A stretch of DNA of 64,000 nt from Streptomyces sp. NBRC 110028 (GCF_001417735.1 NZ_BBUZ01000036.1:124001-188000), one strand, 5' to 3'; counted from the first letter of the stretch, positions 1 through 8,817 are shown. Made by a program: numbers and translations. Notes: generated by a model from the sequence alone, not told the origin.

Positions 1-168
1 CTCCTCGGAGTTCGCGCGCATCTCGATCCGCTCGCCCGACCAGTCGATCGAGGCCCCGACGTTCTTGAAGTCGTAGCGCTGGGAGATCTCGCGGCTCGCC
101 TGGTTGAGCGCGTTGTCGACCTCCTGCCGCTCGACCTTCGAGACGATGTCGAAACTGGAGTCGGCCAT
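1..168 (-). CDS. YajQ-family nucleotide-binding protein, N-terminal part
   Basis: The first 56 residues are visible and the gene runs off the left edge. It begins MADSSFDIVSKVERQEVDNA and continues through an NQASREISQRYDF segment, the characteristic start of the YajQ/DUF520 family (about 160 residues in full). Family members bind nucleotides, in some species cyclic di-GMP, and are cytosolic. The ATG at 168 is chosen because the family signature starts directly after it. The gene points away from the tRNA-Tyr gene and is probably monocistronic at this end. Confidence 0.88.
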   Translation of the reverse strand, partial: MADSSFDIVSKVERQEVDNALNQASREISQRYDFKNVGASIDWSGERIEMRANSEE

Positions 169-364
169 CGTGAGTTGGCTCCTCGTACGTAGATCCGTCA
201 GTGGCACGGCCCAGCGGACCGTAAGCGCCAGCCTAGCCATCCCGGCCATGATCCAGAGGCGATCAACCGGGTGGCGGACCACCCCCCGGCATCAGGTATT
301 GTTTACGTCGTTGCCAGGGAGCGGCACCGCGAAAGCGGCGCAGGGCACCTGGTCACACATCCCA

Positions 365-446
365 GGCGGTGTGCCCGAGTGGCCAATGGGAGCGGACTGT
401 AAATCCGTCGGCTTAGCCTACCCAGGTTCGAATCCTGGCGCCGCCA
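365..446 (+). tRNA. tRNA-Tyr (anticodon GTA)
   Basis: The seven-base acceptor arm at 365-371 pairs with 439-445, with A446 as discriminator. The anticodon loop CTGTAAA (397-403) gives GTA. A long variable arm is present, as expected for a class II bacterial tRNA-Tyr, and the T arm contains GGTTCGAATCC. The 3' CCA is not encoded. A strong hairpin follows 13 bases downstream. Confidence 0.96.
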
Positions 447-458
447 CGCTGGGAAAAC

Positions 459-492
459 GGCCCCCGAGCCGCGGAAACGCGGCCGGGGGCCG
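459..492 (+). terminator. Terminator hairpin after tRNA-Tyr
   Basis: CGGCCCCCG at 459-467 pairs with CGGGGGCCG at 484-492, and inside it CCGCG pairs with CGCGG around a GAAA tetraloop. TTGT follows. It sits just after the tRNA and before the regulator remnant, so it most likely ends the tRNA transcript. Confidence 0.75.
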
Positions 493-511
493 TTGTCATT
501 ACGCTGAGAAG

Positions 512-1144
512 ATGCCCAGGTACGAGCAGATCGCCGACGCGCTGCGGCCCGGGGCCCGCGCCCCGCGCCATCGCGTCGAGCGGGGCAACGACCGGCACCA
601 GTGGGAGAAGGACCGGGTACGGCGGCCGCGGGCCGAGCGGCTGAGCACCGGGGCCACGGAGCACGACACCGGGCTGCGGGTGACCGATCTCGCCTTCCAC
701 GCCGAGTACCGCGAGGCGACGGCGGATGAGGATCTGGCGGCGGTCTTCGGGGTGCCGGTGGGCGCGCGGCTGCTGGAGCGGATCTACCGCACCAGGTGCC
801 GCGCGGAGGACGCCCCCTTCGCCCTGGTGCACTCCTATCTCGTGCACGGCGTCGTGGCCGCCAACCCGGATCTGCTCGACGCCGCCAACGAGCCCTGGCC
901 CGGGGGCACGCAGCACCAGCTCTCCACGATCGGCGTCGAGCTGGACCGGGTCGAGGAACGGGTCACGGCCCGGCCGCCCACGGCGGAAGAGGCCGGGGCG
1001 CTCGGCCTCGACCGGGGCGTTTCGCTGCTGCTCATCCGGAAGATCTGCGTCGACACCGGCGGCCGGGTCGTCGAGGTCTCGGATGTGCGGCTGCCCGGTG
1101 ACCGTACGGAGCTGGTCTTCACCACGCCCCTGAGAAGGTGGTGA
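512..1144 (+). CDS. GntR/UTRA-type transcriptional regulator with eroded DNA-binding domain
   Basis: The 210-residue product starts MPRYEQIADALR, a typical beginning for the GntR winged-helix domain, but the next 35 residues are Arg/Pro-rich and do not read as the helix-turn-helix and wing. From about residue 45 the protein is a good UTRA ligand-binding domain (FHAEYREA, LLERIYRTRCRAEDAPFAL, HQLSTIGVELDRVEERVTAR, VVEVSDVRLPGDRTELVF). A full GntR/HutC regulator is about 240-260 residues, so part of the DNA-binding domain seems deleted or garbled. The stop codon overlaps the start region of the glycosyltransferase gene, which suggests cotranscription. It may be a decaying regulator or a ligand-binding protein without DNA binding. 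The start at 512 excludes the tRNA upstream. Confidence 0.7.
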   Translation: MPRYEQIADALRPGARAPRHRVERGNDRHQWEKDRVRRPRAERLSTGATEHDTGLRVTDLAFHAEYREATADEDLAAVFGVPVGARLLERIYRTRCRAEDAPFALVHSYLVHGVVAANPDLLDAANEPWPGGTQHQLSTIGVELDRVEERVTARPPTAEEAGALGLDRGVSLLLIRKICVDTGGRVVEVSDVRLPGDRTELVFTTPLRRW

Positions 1145-1146
1145 CC

Positions 1147-1905
1147 ATGCCGAACACCATCACGGTCATCACCGCGGTCCACGCCCCCGCCGCCGGGCAT
1201 CTGCCGGACGCGTACGGCTCGTTGTGCGAGCAGGAGCTGCCGGACGGCTGGGAGTGGCAGTGGGTCGTCCAGGAGGACGGCGAGACCGACGCCGTACGCC
1301 CCCACGTCCCCGCCGACCCACGGATCAGTTTCGGCCAGGGCCGGGCCGGGCGGGCCGCCATGGCCCGCACGATGGGGCTCTCCCGTGCCGAGGGGAGTTA
1401 CGTCAAGGTGCTGGACGCCGACGACATGCTCACCCCCGGCGCCCTCGCCCGCGACCTGCGCGCACTGGGCGGGAACCCGGAGCTGGGCTGGGCCACCTCG
1501 CGCGCCCTGGACCTGCTGCCCGACGGCTCCACCGTCGGCTTCGAGGGCGATCCGCCGCAGGGCCCGATCGCGCGCGGCGCCGTCCTCGGCCACTGGAAGA
1601 CCCACGGCTACCGCGCCCCGGTCCACCCGGCGACCCTGTGCGTGCGCCGCGACCTGCTCCTGGCCCTCGGCGGCTGGATGGCCCTGCCCGCGTCCGAGGA
1701 CACCGGGCTGCTGATGGCCCTCAGCGCGGTCAGCCGCGGCTGGTTCACCGCCGAGACCGGACTGCTGTACCGCAAGTGGCCCGGCCAGGTCACCAGCCAC
1801 GCCGCCCACGCCGACGCGACCGAGCGCGAGGCACGCTTCGCGGTGGTCGAGGCGCGCGCCCGCGTCCTGGCGGCGATGGACGGCTGGCGGTACGAGGCGG
1901 GCTGA
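1147..1905 (+). CDS. GT-A fold glycosyltransferase (family 2-like)
   Basis: This 252-residue soluble protein begins with the strand TITVITAVHAP and has a nucleotide-sugar and metal binding DADD motif at residues 90-93 (VLDADDMLTPG), the DxD signature of GT-A glycosyltransferases. A later ASEDTGLLMAL segment fits the acceptor-side acidic motif. The enzyme would transfer a sugar from a nucleotide sugar to an unknown acceptor. The ATG at 1147 is preferred because GAGAAGG lies nine bases upstream; GTG at 1141 or 1138 is also open. It follows the regulator remnant directly and converges on the FkbM gene. Confidence 0.75.
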   Translation: MPNTITVITAVHAPAAGHLPDAYGSLCEQELPDGWEWQWVVQEDGETDAVRPHVPADPRISFGQGRAGRAAMARTMGLSRAEGSYVKVLDADDMLTPGALARDLRALGGNPELGWATSRALDLLPDGSTVGFEGDPPQGPIARGAVLGHWKTHGYRAPVHPATLCVRRDLLLALGGWMALPASEDTGLLMALSAVSRGWFTAETGLLYRKWPGQVTSHAAHADATEREARFAVVEARARVLAAMDGWRYEAG

Positions 1906-1917
1906 ACCCGGCCGCGG

Positions 1918-2838
1918 TCAGGGCAGCGTTTCGGCGTCGGTCCGGGAGAAGACCAGGTCGCTCTCGGCCGTGACGGGGCCCCGCCAGCGCACCGGCACCT
2001 GAGGAGCGCGCCGCAGGGCGGCCGGGTAGCTGCCCGCCGCGTAGTCGTTGGCCAGGCGGTAGGTGTGGAAGCCGTGGGACGCCAGGGCTTCCAGCAGCTC
2101 TTCGACGGATTCCCCCAGGTCGGCCATCCGCTCCGGGGTGACCTCGATCGTCAGCTCCGCGTCCGGCCGGAGCCGGCCGAGCATCGGGACCAGGCCCCGG
2201 ACGACAGCGCCTTCCGCGCCCTCGACGTCGATCTTGATGACCCTGGCCCGGGCGATCTCCTCCTCGGTGAGCAGGTCGGGCAGCGGGCGGGCCGCGATGT
2301 CGAAGGTGGACTCGGCCGGGCCGTCGTAGGGGACGATGCTGTTGGCGCCCATGTTGCGCGAGCTGGCGAGGATGAACGTCAGCAGCTCCTCGCGGTCGGA
2401 CACGGCGGCGTTGAGGGCGCGGATGTTGGTGGAGCCGTTGCGGCGGGCGTGCCGCAGGAGCAGCTGGTGGAACGTCGGCGAGGCCTCGACCGCCACCACC
2501 GTGCCGCCGGGCCCGACCAGGTGTGAGGCGAGGACGCTGTAGTAGCCGATGTTGGCGCCGACGTCCACGAACCCGTCGCCCGGCCTCAGCCTGCGCCGGA
2601 GCCAGCGCGTCATATGGGGTTCCCAGACGCCGAAGAGGTACAGGTACCGCTGGATGAGGTCCTGGGTGTCGACGGCGAAGGTGGCGCCGAAGCGGGTGCG
2701 GGCCAGACGGCGCAGGGGGCGGTCCCGCAGGGCGGTGTTCAGGTGCCGCTCGACCAGGGCCCGCTTCCCGGCGCTCCAGGGCGCGTGGCGGACGTAGGCG
2801 CGGCCGAGGTCCAGGAGGGCCTGGTCGAACCACGGCAT
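1918..2838 (-). CDS. FkbM-family SAM-dependent methyltransferase
   Basis: The 306-residue protein has the SAM-binding motif FVDVGANIGYYS at residues 90-101, an acidic ribose-binding strand (VVAVEAS, 115-120) and the FkbM signature IKIDVEGAE at 201-209. FkbM proteins O-methylate natural products or glycans. The start at 2838 is chosen because GGAGGT lies eight bases upstream; an earlier in-frame start would add 17 basic residues. It converges on the glycosyltransferase gene with a 12-base gap, so the two could act on the same glycan, but this is only positional inference. Confidence 0.85.
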   Translation of the reverse strand: MPWFDQALLDLGRAYVRHAPWSAGKRALVERHLNTALRDRPLRRLARTRFGATFAVDTQDLIQRYLYLFGVWEPHMTRWLRRRLRPGDGFVDVGANIGYYSVLASHLVGPGGTVVAVEASPTFHQLLLRHARRNGSTNIRALNAAVSDREELLTFILASSRNMGANSIVPYDGPAESTFDIAARPLPDLLTEEEIARARVIKIDVEGAEGAVVRGLVPMLGRLRPDAELTIEVTPERMADLGESVEELLEALASHGFHTYRLANDYAAGSYPAALRRAPQVPVRWRGPVTAESDLVFSRTDAETLP

Positions 2839-3032
2839 CACGGGTGACCTCCAGCTTCGCGCCGAGCGGCGCCCGCGGTCGTAGCGCACGCAAACGCCCG
2901 ATCGCTGGCGACGGGGGATGCACCAGCGATCGGGCTGTTCCCAAGCGTAACGCGACTGGGCGCGTCCGGGTGCCGACTGGTCGGAATGAACACGGAGTTG
3001 TGATCGTGATCACGCACGGAGGGCGCCTTTCC

Positions 3033-6000
3033 TCAGCGTCCGCACGGGGGCTCGTACGACATCCGGGGCAGATAGTCGTGCCAGTTCTCCGCCGTCAGGA
3101 CGCCCCGGGTCATCGAGCAGACGCGACGGATGGCCTTGGTCACGTCCAGGTCCCACAGCCGGATGGTGTCGGCGCCGGTCGACACCCCGAGCATCCGGCT
3201 CTGGGGGCTGAACGACAGGAAATTGCCGGTCTTGGCGTTGGGGCTCATCGACTGGCCGATGGGAGCGGCCTTGGACGGGACGCTGATGTCCCAGATCCGG
3301 ACCGCGTTGTCGTTGCCGCCGCTCGCCAGGGTGCCGTCCCGGCTGAGCGTCAGCGACACGATCGAGTCGGTGTGGCCGGTGAGCGGGCGGCCCAGCCGGG
3401 TCGCCTCGCCGGGACGGGTGACGTTCCAGAGCCGGACCGTGGTGTCGTCGCTGCCGCTGGCCAGCGTGCGGCCGTCCGGGCTGTAGGCGAGCGCGTTGAT
3501 GGGGCCGAGGTGGCCGGTGAGCGGCGCGCCCAGCCGCTCGACACGGCGCCGGTCGGCCACGTTCCACAGCCGGATGGTGTTGTCCGCGCTGCCGCTGGCG
3601 AGCGTGCGGCCGTCCGGGCTGAAGAGGAGGGCGTTGACGTAGCCCTTGTGGCCGGTGAGCGGCGGGCCGAGCGGACGGACGTGGGTCGGATCGCCGACGT
3701 CCCACAGCCGGATGGTGCGGTCGTCGTACACGGTGGCCAGCGTGCGCCCGTCCGGGCTGAAGGCCAGCGCGCCCGCGAACCGGGTCCGCAGGTCGATGGG
3801 GGGCCCGGCGGGGACGGGCCGGGCCGGGTCGGCGACGTTCCACAGCCGCACCGTGGCGCCCCCGGTCATCGCCGCGAAGACGCGGCCGTCGGGGGAGAAC
3901 GTCGGCTCCCGCACCGAACCCTTCCCCATGCTGAACGGTTCGCCCATCGGCACCGGCCGCCCCGGCTTCGCGACGTTCCACATCCGGACCTTCTCGTCGC
4001 GCGCCGCCGTGGCGAGCACCTTCCCGTCCGGGCGGAACGCCCCGACCCGGCCGATCATGTCCGACGTCGGGATCGACCACAGGCGGACGGTGTTGTCACC
4101 GGTCCCGGTGGCCAGCGTCCGGCCGTCGGGGCTGAAGCCGAGGGCGTACATCTCGCCGCTGCTTCCGGCCAGCGGCTCGCCGACCTGCGACGGATACGCC
4201 GGATCCTGGACGTTCCACAGGCTCGCCGTGCTGTCCTGGCTGGCGGCGGCGAGCATGTTGCCGTCCGGGCTGAAGGCCACGGACCAGATGGGCCCCGAGT
4301 GGCCGGTGAGCGGCGAGCCCAGCCCCTCCACGTGCCGGGGATCGCCGACGTCCCACAGCCGGATGGTGTTGTCCGCGGCGCCGCTGGCGAGGGTTTTGCC
4401 GTCCGGGCTGAACGCCACGGAGTGGATCAGGTCCGTATGGCCGGTCAGCGCCTTGCCGATCCGCTTCGGACGGCGCGGATCGGCCATGTTCCACAGCCGG
4501 ATCCTGCCGTCGTCGCCCCCGCCCGCCAGCGTCCGCCCGTCGGGGCTGAACGCGACGGAGCGCACGGCGGCGGTGGGGCCGGTCAGCGAGCCGAGCGGCT
4601 TTGGCCGCCGTCGGTCGCCCACGCCCCACAGGCGGACCCGGCGGTTGTCGGTGGCGGCGGCCAGGGTCTTCCCGTCCGGGCTGAAGGTGATCAGGTAGAT
4701 CGTGCCGTCATGGCCGGACAGGGGCTTGCCGAGCGACCGCGGATGACGGGGATCCGTCACGTCCCACAGGCGCACCGTGCCGTCGTCGCCCGCGCTGGCG
4801 AGGGTGTGGCCGTCCGGGCTGAAGACGGCGCTGCTCACCCAGCTGGTGTGGCCGGTCAGCGGCTTGCCGAGCGGTGTGGGGCGGGTCGGGTCGCGGGTGT
4901 CCCAGAGCCGGACGGTCCGGTCGTAGCTGGCGGTGGCCAGAAGCCGCCCGTCCGGGCTGAACGAGGTGAGGTAGACGGCGCCGGTGTGGCCGAGCAGCGG
5001 GGTGGCCAGCGGCGCGTTCACGATCGAGATCAGCCGGTTCCGCGTACCCTCGTCGTCCGGCCGCAGCCGGTGCGCCACCAGGGCGAGCTGGGCGGACAGC
5101 GAAGGGTCCCGGTACTGGAAGCGGTCGGCTTCGGTGACCACCTGCTCGAACACCGCGTCGTCCCGCTGCTGCCACGCCACCACCGCCGAGCCGACGGCCA
5201 CCATCGCCAGGACGACCAGCGCCGCCACCGCGCCCCGGCTGAGCCAGATCGTGCGCCTGCGCAGCCGCACCGAGGCGGCCAGGAACTCCACCGCGCTGCG
5301 GGTCAGCAGGGTGTCACCGGCGGACTTCGCCCAGGTGTGGGCCTGCTCCAGACGGGAGCCCCGGTACAGCAGCGACGGATCGCGGCCCATGCCCTCCCAG
5401 GATCTGCCGTCCTCCTCCAGGCGCTGGCGCAGCAGATGGTCGTTCCGGCCCTCGTCGATCCAGTCGCGCAGCCGCGGCCAGGCGTGCAGCAGCGCCTCGT
5501 GGGTGATCTCCACGGTCTCCGCGTCGAGGGTCACCAGGCGGGCGCGGACCAGCGCCTCGAGCGATTCCTGCGTCTTGCCGGGCTCCGTCGACTCCTCCGA
5601 CAGCTGGCGCCGCGTCCCCCGCCTGCGGGTGGCCTGGGTGTCCTCGCCCAGCCGCACCAGCCGCAGGAGCAGCAGCCGGGCGGCGGTGCGCGCCGCCGGG
5701 TCGAGGCCGGACCAGGCCCGCTCGGCCGTCGCGGCCACCGCCCCCTGGATGCCGCCCGCCGCGCGGTAGCCGGCCAGGGTCAGCCGTCCCGCCTTGCGGC
5801 GCTGCCAGGTGGCCAGCAGGGCGTGGGAGAGCAGCGGCAGCACCCCCGCGTCATGGGTGCCGCCGGGTCCGTCGGCGCTCACCTCCCGCACGATCAGCTC
5901 GGCGAGACCCGGTTCGAGTTCCAGGCCCACGGCCTTGGCCGGGCCGGTCACCGCCTCGCGCAGTTCGGCGACGGTCAGCGGGCCGAGCACCATGTGGCGG

Positions 6001-7019
6001 TGCTGCAGCGCGTCGGCCAGTTCGGGGTAGGCCAGGCACTGCTCGTAGAAGTCGGCGCGGATGCCGAGGACGACGAGGACGGGGGCCGGGTCGCCGGTGC
6101 CGGCGGGTGAGCACGCGGCGTGCAGCAGCTGGATGAACGTACGCCGGGCCGTCTCGTCGGTGCCGAGGGTGAACGCCTCCTCGAACTGGTCCACGATGAC
6201 GACCGGCCGGGCCTTCGCGGAGGTCTCCTCCGCCCACGCCGTGACGGCCTCCCGCACCGCGCGGGCGAAACGCGGCGTGCCGGGCGCCTTGGTGCGGACG
6301 ACGTCCGCGAGCCGGGGTATCCGGCGGGTCAGCTCCGCGAGCGGATCGGGGCCCGGGGCCAGCTGGAGCACCGCGCGCCCCCGCCCGTCCCCGTCGCCCA
6401 GGGCGCCCTTCTCCAGGGCGGGCACCAGCCCGGCGTTCAGCAGGGAGGACTTCCCCGCCCCCGAGGCGCCCACGAGCATGACCAGGCCGCCGGTCCTCTC
6501 CGTCGCGCGCAGCTGGGTGACGAGTGCTTCGGTGCTCCGCTCCCGGCCGAAGAACCACCGGGCGTCCTGCTGCCGGTACGCGGCCAGCCCCCGGTAGGGG
6601 CACACCGCGCCGGGCACGGCCGGGGCGTCGGCCGCCGGTTTCTCCTCCTCGTCCACGGCCGCCGGGGGGCGCTCGCCGACCGGGTCGGCCACCGCGCGCT
6701 CCCACAGGCGCTGCCACTGGGCCATGTCGTACAGGCCGGTCGACACCGGTGCGGGGCGAAGCCGCCGGGCGTCGGGGATCAGGACGTGCAGCACCGCCGC
6801 GAGGGCCGCGAACTGGGCGGGTACGTTCTTGGCGCGCCGCCAGTCGCTGATCCGCTGAGCGGACACCCGTACGGGCCGCCCCCGCTCGTCGACCCGCTGA
6901 AGCCGGACGACCGCCTCCGCCACGCTCTTCAGGGGCGGGTTGCCCGCCTCCCGGTACAGCAGCGCGAGACGTTCCGCGAAGGCCGTGCGTACCCCTGAGT
7001 CGGAACTCAAGGTCTCCAC
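3033..7019 (-). CDS. STAND-type ATPase with N-terminal HTH, one membrane helix and 14 WD40 repeats
   Basis: The 1328-residue protein has a helix-turn-helix-like region (about 31-80), a P-loop GASGAGKS (184-191) and Walker B PVVIVDQFEE (272-281) of the nSTAND1 type. A winged-helix-like arm follows, then one hydrophobic helix (about 593-615). From about 675 to 1300 lie 14 WD40 repeats with the recurrent FSPDGRTLA...VRLWDV pattern, enough for two seven-bladed propellers. Proteins of this build are common in Streptomyces and are thought to be nucleotide-switched signalling scaffolds; the propeller partner is unknown. GTG 7019 has GGGGGA eight bases upstream; TTG 7010 is an alternative with AAGGAG. 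It is transcribed alone. Confidence 0.88.
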   Translation of the reverse strand: METLSSDSGVRTAFAERLALLYREAGNPPLKSVAEAVVRLQRVDERGRPVRVSAQRISDWRRAKNVPAQFAALAAVLHVLIPDARRLRPAPVSTGLYDMAQWQRLWERAVADPVGERPPAAVDEEEKPAADAPAVPGAVCPYRGLAAYRQQDARWFFGRERSTEALVTQLRATERTGGLVMLVGASGAGKSSLLNAGLVPALEKGALGDGDGRGRAVLQLAPGPDPLAELTRRIPRLADVVRTKAPGTPRFARAVREAVTAWAEETSAKARPVVIVDQFEEAFTLGTDETARRTFIQLLHAACSPAGTGDPAPVLVVLGIRADFYEQCLAYPELADALQHRHMVLGPLTVAELREAVTGPAKAVGLELEPGLAELIVREVSADGPGGTHDAGVLPLLSHALLATWQRRKAGRLTLAGYRAAGGIQGAVAATAERAWSGLDPAARTAARLLLLRLVRLGEDTQATRRRGTRRQLSEESTEPGKTQESLEALVRARLVTLDAETVEITHEALLHAWPRLRDWIDEGRNDHLLRQRLEEDGRSWEGMGRDPSLLYRGSRLEQAHTWAKSAGDTLLTRSAVEFLAASVRLRRRTIWLSRGAVAALVVLAMVAVGSAVVAWQQRDDAVFEQVVTEADRFQYRDPSLSAQLALVAHRLRPDDEGTRNRLISIVNAPLATPLLGHTGAVYLTSFSPDGRLLATASYDRTVRLWDTRDPTRPTPLGKPLTGHTSWVSSAVFSPDGHTLASAGDDGTVRLWDVTDPRHPRSLGKPLSGHDGTIYLITFSPDGKTLAAATDNRRVRLWGVGDRRRPKPLGSLTGPTAAVRSVAFSPDGRTLAGGGDDGRIRLWNMADPRRPKRIGKALTGHTDLIHSVAFSPDGKTLASGAADNTIRLWDVGDPRHVEGLGSPLTGHSGPIWSVAFSPDGNMLAAASQDSTASLWNVQDPAYPSQVGEPLAGSSGEMYALGFSPDGRTLATGTGDNTVRLWSIPTSDMIGRVGAFRPDGKVLATAARDEKVRMWNVAKPGRPVPMGEPFSMGKGSVREPTFSPDGRVFAAMTGGATVRLWNVADPARPVPAGPPIDLRTRFAGALAFSPDGRTLATVYDDRTIRLWDVGDPTHVRPLGPPLTGHKGYVNALLFSPDGRTLASGSADNTIRLWNVADRRRVERLGAPLTGHLGPINALAYSPDGRTLASGSDDTTVRLWNVTRPGEATRLGRPLTGHTDSIVSLTLSRDGTLASGGNDNAVRIWDISVPSKAAPIGQSMSPNAKTGNFLSFSPQSRMLGVSTGADTIRLWDLDVTKAIRRVCSMTRGVLTAENWHDYLPRMSYEPPCGR

Positions 7020-7280
7020 TCCTTACTTCCCCCGCGCCTGGATCTCCGGACCGGAAAACTCACTTTATACGGATGACCTGCGACGAAGGCCGCGGTCCGC
7101 AACCGGAACCTCCTCGGCGGACGGCACAACTGGCAGGATCACAGAGCAACAGCGCACACGATCGCGGCGCCCGGCCGGACAGGCGGCTCGGACTCCTGGC
7201 CGCCGCCGCGTCGTCCACCGAACCGACCCTCCCGCGATCCGCACCCAAACGGGGGGAGTGCGGATCGGCACCGCCCCACC

Positions 7281-7322
7281 GTTCGGCACCGGTCCCCGCG
7301 TGGGGAGGGACCGGCGCCGAAC
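7281..7322. other. Long inverted repeat in the gap upstream of the STAND gene
   Basis: A 16-base arm (7281-7296) pairs with 7307-7322 around a 10-base spacer, with one central A/C mismatch. The 533-base stretch 7020-7552 has no convincing gene; this repeat and the one at 7406-7435 are the only clear structure in it. No T-run follows on either strand, so it may be a factor-dependent terminator for the upstream amidohydrolase transcript or a regulatory site. Confidence 0.55.
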
Positions 7323-7405
7323 GCCGTGGGACGCGGAGGCACTTGTTCCGGCGCGGCGGCGGCGCGGCGCCCGACGCCCTGTGCGCACGGGCACAGGACG
7401 ACTCG

Positions 7406-7435
7406 GCCGAGTGACGCGGCGGGGCGTCACTCGGC
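7406..7435. terminator. Perfect 12-bp stem-loop, possible terminator
   Basis: GCCGAGTGACGC (7406-7417) pairs perfectly with GCGTCACTCGGC (7424-7435) around the loop GGCGGG. It lies about 120 bases beyond the stop codon of the amidohydrolase gene on the minus strand. GC-rich stems without a U-tract are usual terminators in Streptomyces. Confidence 0.55.
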
Positions 7436-7552
7436 GGGTACTTCACGGCTGGCCGACGCTCAGACATGCACTGATCCCATGACCGCCGCCGCCGATAGGC
7501 AAGGGGGCGACCGGGATTCGCGCCATGATGGCCGAAACCGGATGCTGTTTCG

Positions 7553-8779
7553 TTACACAGCCCGGTCCTTGTCGAAGTCCAGCTCCAGCATCCGGATCGC
7601 GTTGCCGCGCAGGATCTTGTACGTGGTCTCCGGCGGCAGCCCCGCGACGTGCTCGGCCGCGACCCGCTCGGTGTGCGGCCAGGTGGAGTCCACGTGCGGG
7701 TAGTCGGTCTCGAAGGTGGCGTTGTCCACGCCGACCGTGTCGAGCGAAGCGACGCCGTGCCGGTCGCGGAAGAAGCAGCAGAAGATCTGCCGGTAGTAGT
7801 ACATGGACGGCGGCTCGGGGACGAGATCCCGGACCCCGCCCCACGCCCGGTGCTCCTCCCAGACGTCGTCCGCGCGCTCCAGGGCGTACGGGATCCAGCC
7901 CATCTGGCCCTCGGCGTACGCCAGCTTCAGCCGCGGGAACCGTACCAGGACGCCGCTGAAGAGGAAGTCCGTCATCGAGGCCATGGCGTTGTTGAAGCTC
8001 AACGCCGCCTGCACGGCGGGCGGGGCGTCGGGGGAGGCGGCGGGCATCTGCGAGGACGAGCCGATGTGCATGCACACGACCGTCCCCGTCGCCTCGCACT
8101 CGGCGAAGAACGGGTCCCAGTAGCCGCTGTGGATGCTGGGCAGGCCGAGGTAGGTGGGGATCTCGCTGAAGGTCACCGCGCGCACGCCCCGCGCCGCGTT
8201 CCGGCGGATCTCCCGTACGGCCAGCTCCACGTCCCACAGCGGGATCAGGCACAGCGGGATCAGCCGCCCGCCGCTGTCGCCGCACCACTCCTCGACCATC
8301 CAGTCGTTGTACGCCCGCACACAGGCCAGCCCGACCTCCTTGTCGTCGGCCTCGGCGAAGGTCTGGCCGCAGAAGCGGGGGAAGGTGGGGAAGCACAGCG
8401 ACGCCTCGACATGGTTCATCTCCATGTCCGCGACCCGGGCCCCGGGGTCCCAGCACCCCCGCCGCATCTGCTCGCGGGTGATGCCCTCCAGGGTCATCTC
8501 GTCCCGGGAGAACCCGACGGCCGCGATGATCCGCTTGTACGGAAACAGGCCGCCCTCGTACTCCCACCAGTCCGTGAGCGGACCGTCCGGGTCGGTCGTG
8601 ATGCGGTATTTGCCCCCGATGTACGCCAGTTCCCCGATCCCGGCCGTGAGCGGCTTCGGCCCGCGGTCGCGGTACTTGGCCGGAAGCCAGGTCTCGAAGA
8701 GATGAGCGGGCTCGATCACATGGTCGTCCACGCTGATGACCATGGGCAGCTCGGTCGCGCCGGTCGTCTCGCCCGTCAT
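7553..8779 (-). CDS. Amidohydrolase family 2 (TIM-barrel metal-dependent hydrolase)
   Basis: The 408-residue protein starts with a metal-binding strand VISVDDHVIEP (DDH at 18-20). It carries the segments FPTFPRFCGQTF and VVCMHIGSSS and a late FETDYPHVDSTWPHT with a metal-site Asp, all typical of PF04909 amidohydrolases and decarboxylases. The substrate cannot be read from sequence; actinobacterial relatives are often annotated as aromatic or steroid catabolic enzymes. The ATG at 8779 has GGGGAGA upstream. A perfect 19-bp palindrome of the TetR operator type sits 20 bases before the start, so the gene is probably repressed until a ligand appears. No tetR gene lies next to it in this window. 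Confidence 0.85.
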   Translation of the reverse strand: MTGETTGATELPMVISVDDHVIEPAHLFETWLPAKYRDRGPKPLTAGIGELAYIGGKYRITTDPDGPLTDWWEYEGGLFPYKRIIAAVGFSRDEMTLEGITREQMRRGCWDPGARVADMEMNHVEASLCFPTFPRFCGQTFAEADDKEVGLACVRAYNDWMVEEWCGDSGGRLIPLCLIPLWDVELAVREIRRNAARGVRAVTFSEIPTYLGLPSIHSGYWDPFFAECEATGTVVCMHIGSSSQMPAASPDAPPAVQAALSFNNAMASMTDFLFSGVLVRFPRLKLAYAEGQMGWIPYALERADDVWEEHRAWGGVRDLVPEPPSMYYYRQIFCCFFRDRHGVASLDTVGVDNATFETDYPHVDSTWPHTERVAAEHVAGLPPETTYKILRGNAIRMLELDFDKDRAV

Positions 8780-8798
8780 GGCGTCATCTCCCCGCGTA

Positions 8799-8817
8799 AT
8801 CTGACGGTCCGTCAGAT
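8799..8817. promoter_or_regulatory. TetR-type operator palindrome
   Basis: ATCTGACGG (8799-8807) and CCGTCAGAT (8809-8817) form a perfect 9-1-9 palindrome. CTGACGG...CCGTCAG arms are a common TetR-family operator shape in actinobacteria. It lies 20 bases upstream of the amidohydrolase start and 113 bases upstream of the divergent DUF1206 gene, so it could control either or both. Confidence 0.65.

Noticed and set aside
104..511. Upstream extension of the GntR-like frame
   Set aside because: It runs through the YajQ start, the tRNA-Tyr gene and its terminator, so it cannot be coding.
2844..6110. 1088-codon plus-strand frame opposite the STAND gene
   Set aside because: It mirrors the WD40 repeats in another frame and gives repeated RHVPQPDG-like text. 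The minus strand encodes a coherent protein with P-loop and WD40 repeats.
7060..7467. 135-codon minus-strand frame in the gap after the STAND gene
   Set aside because: Composition is Arg/Pro/Ser/Cys-rich with no motif and no ribosome binding site, and it runs through two hairpins.
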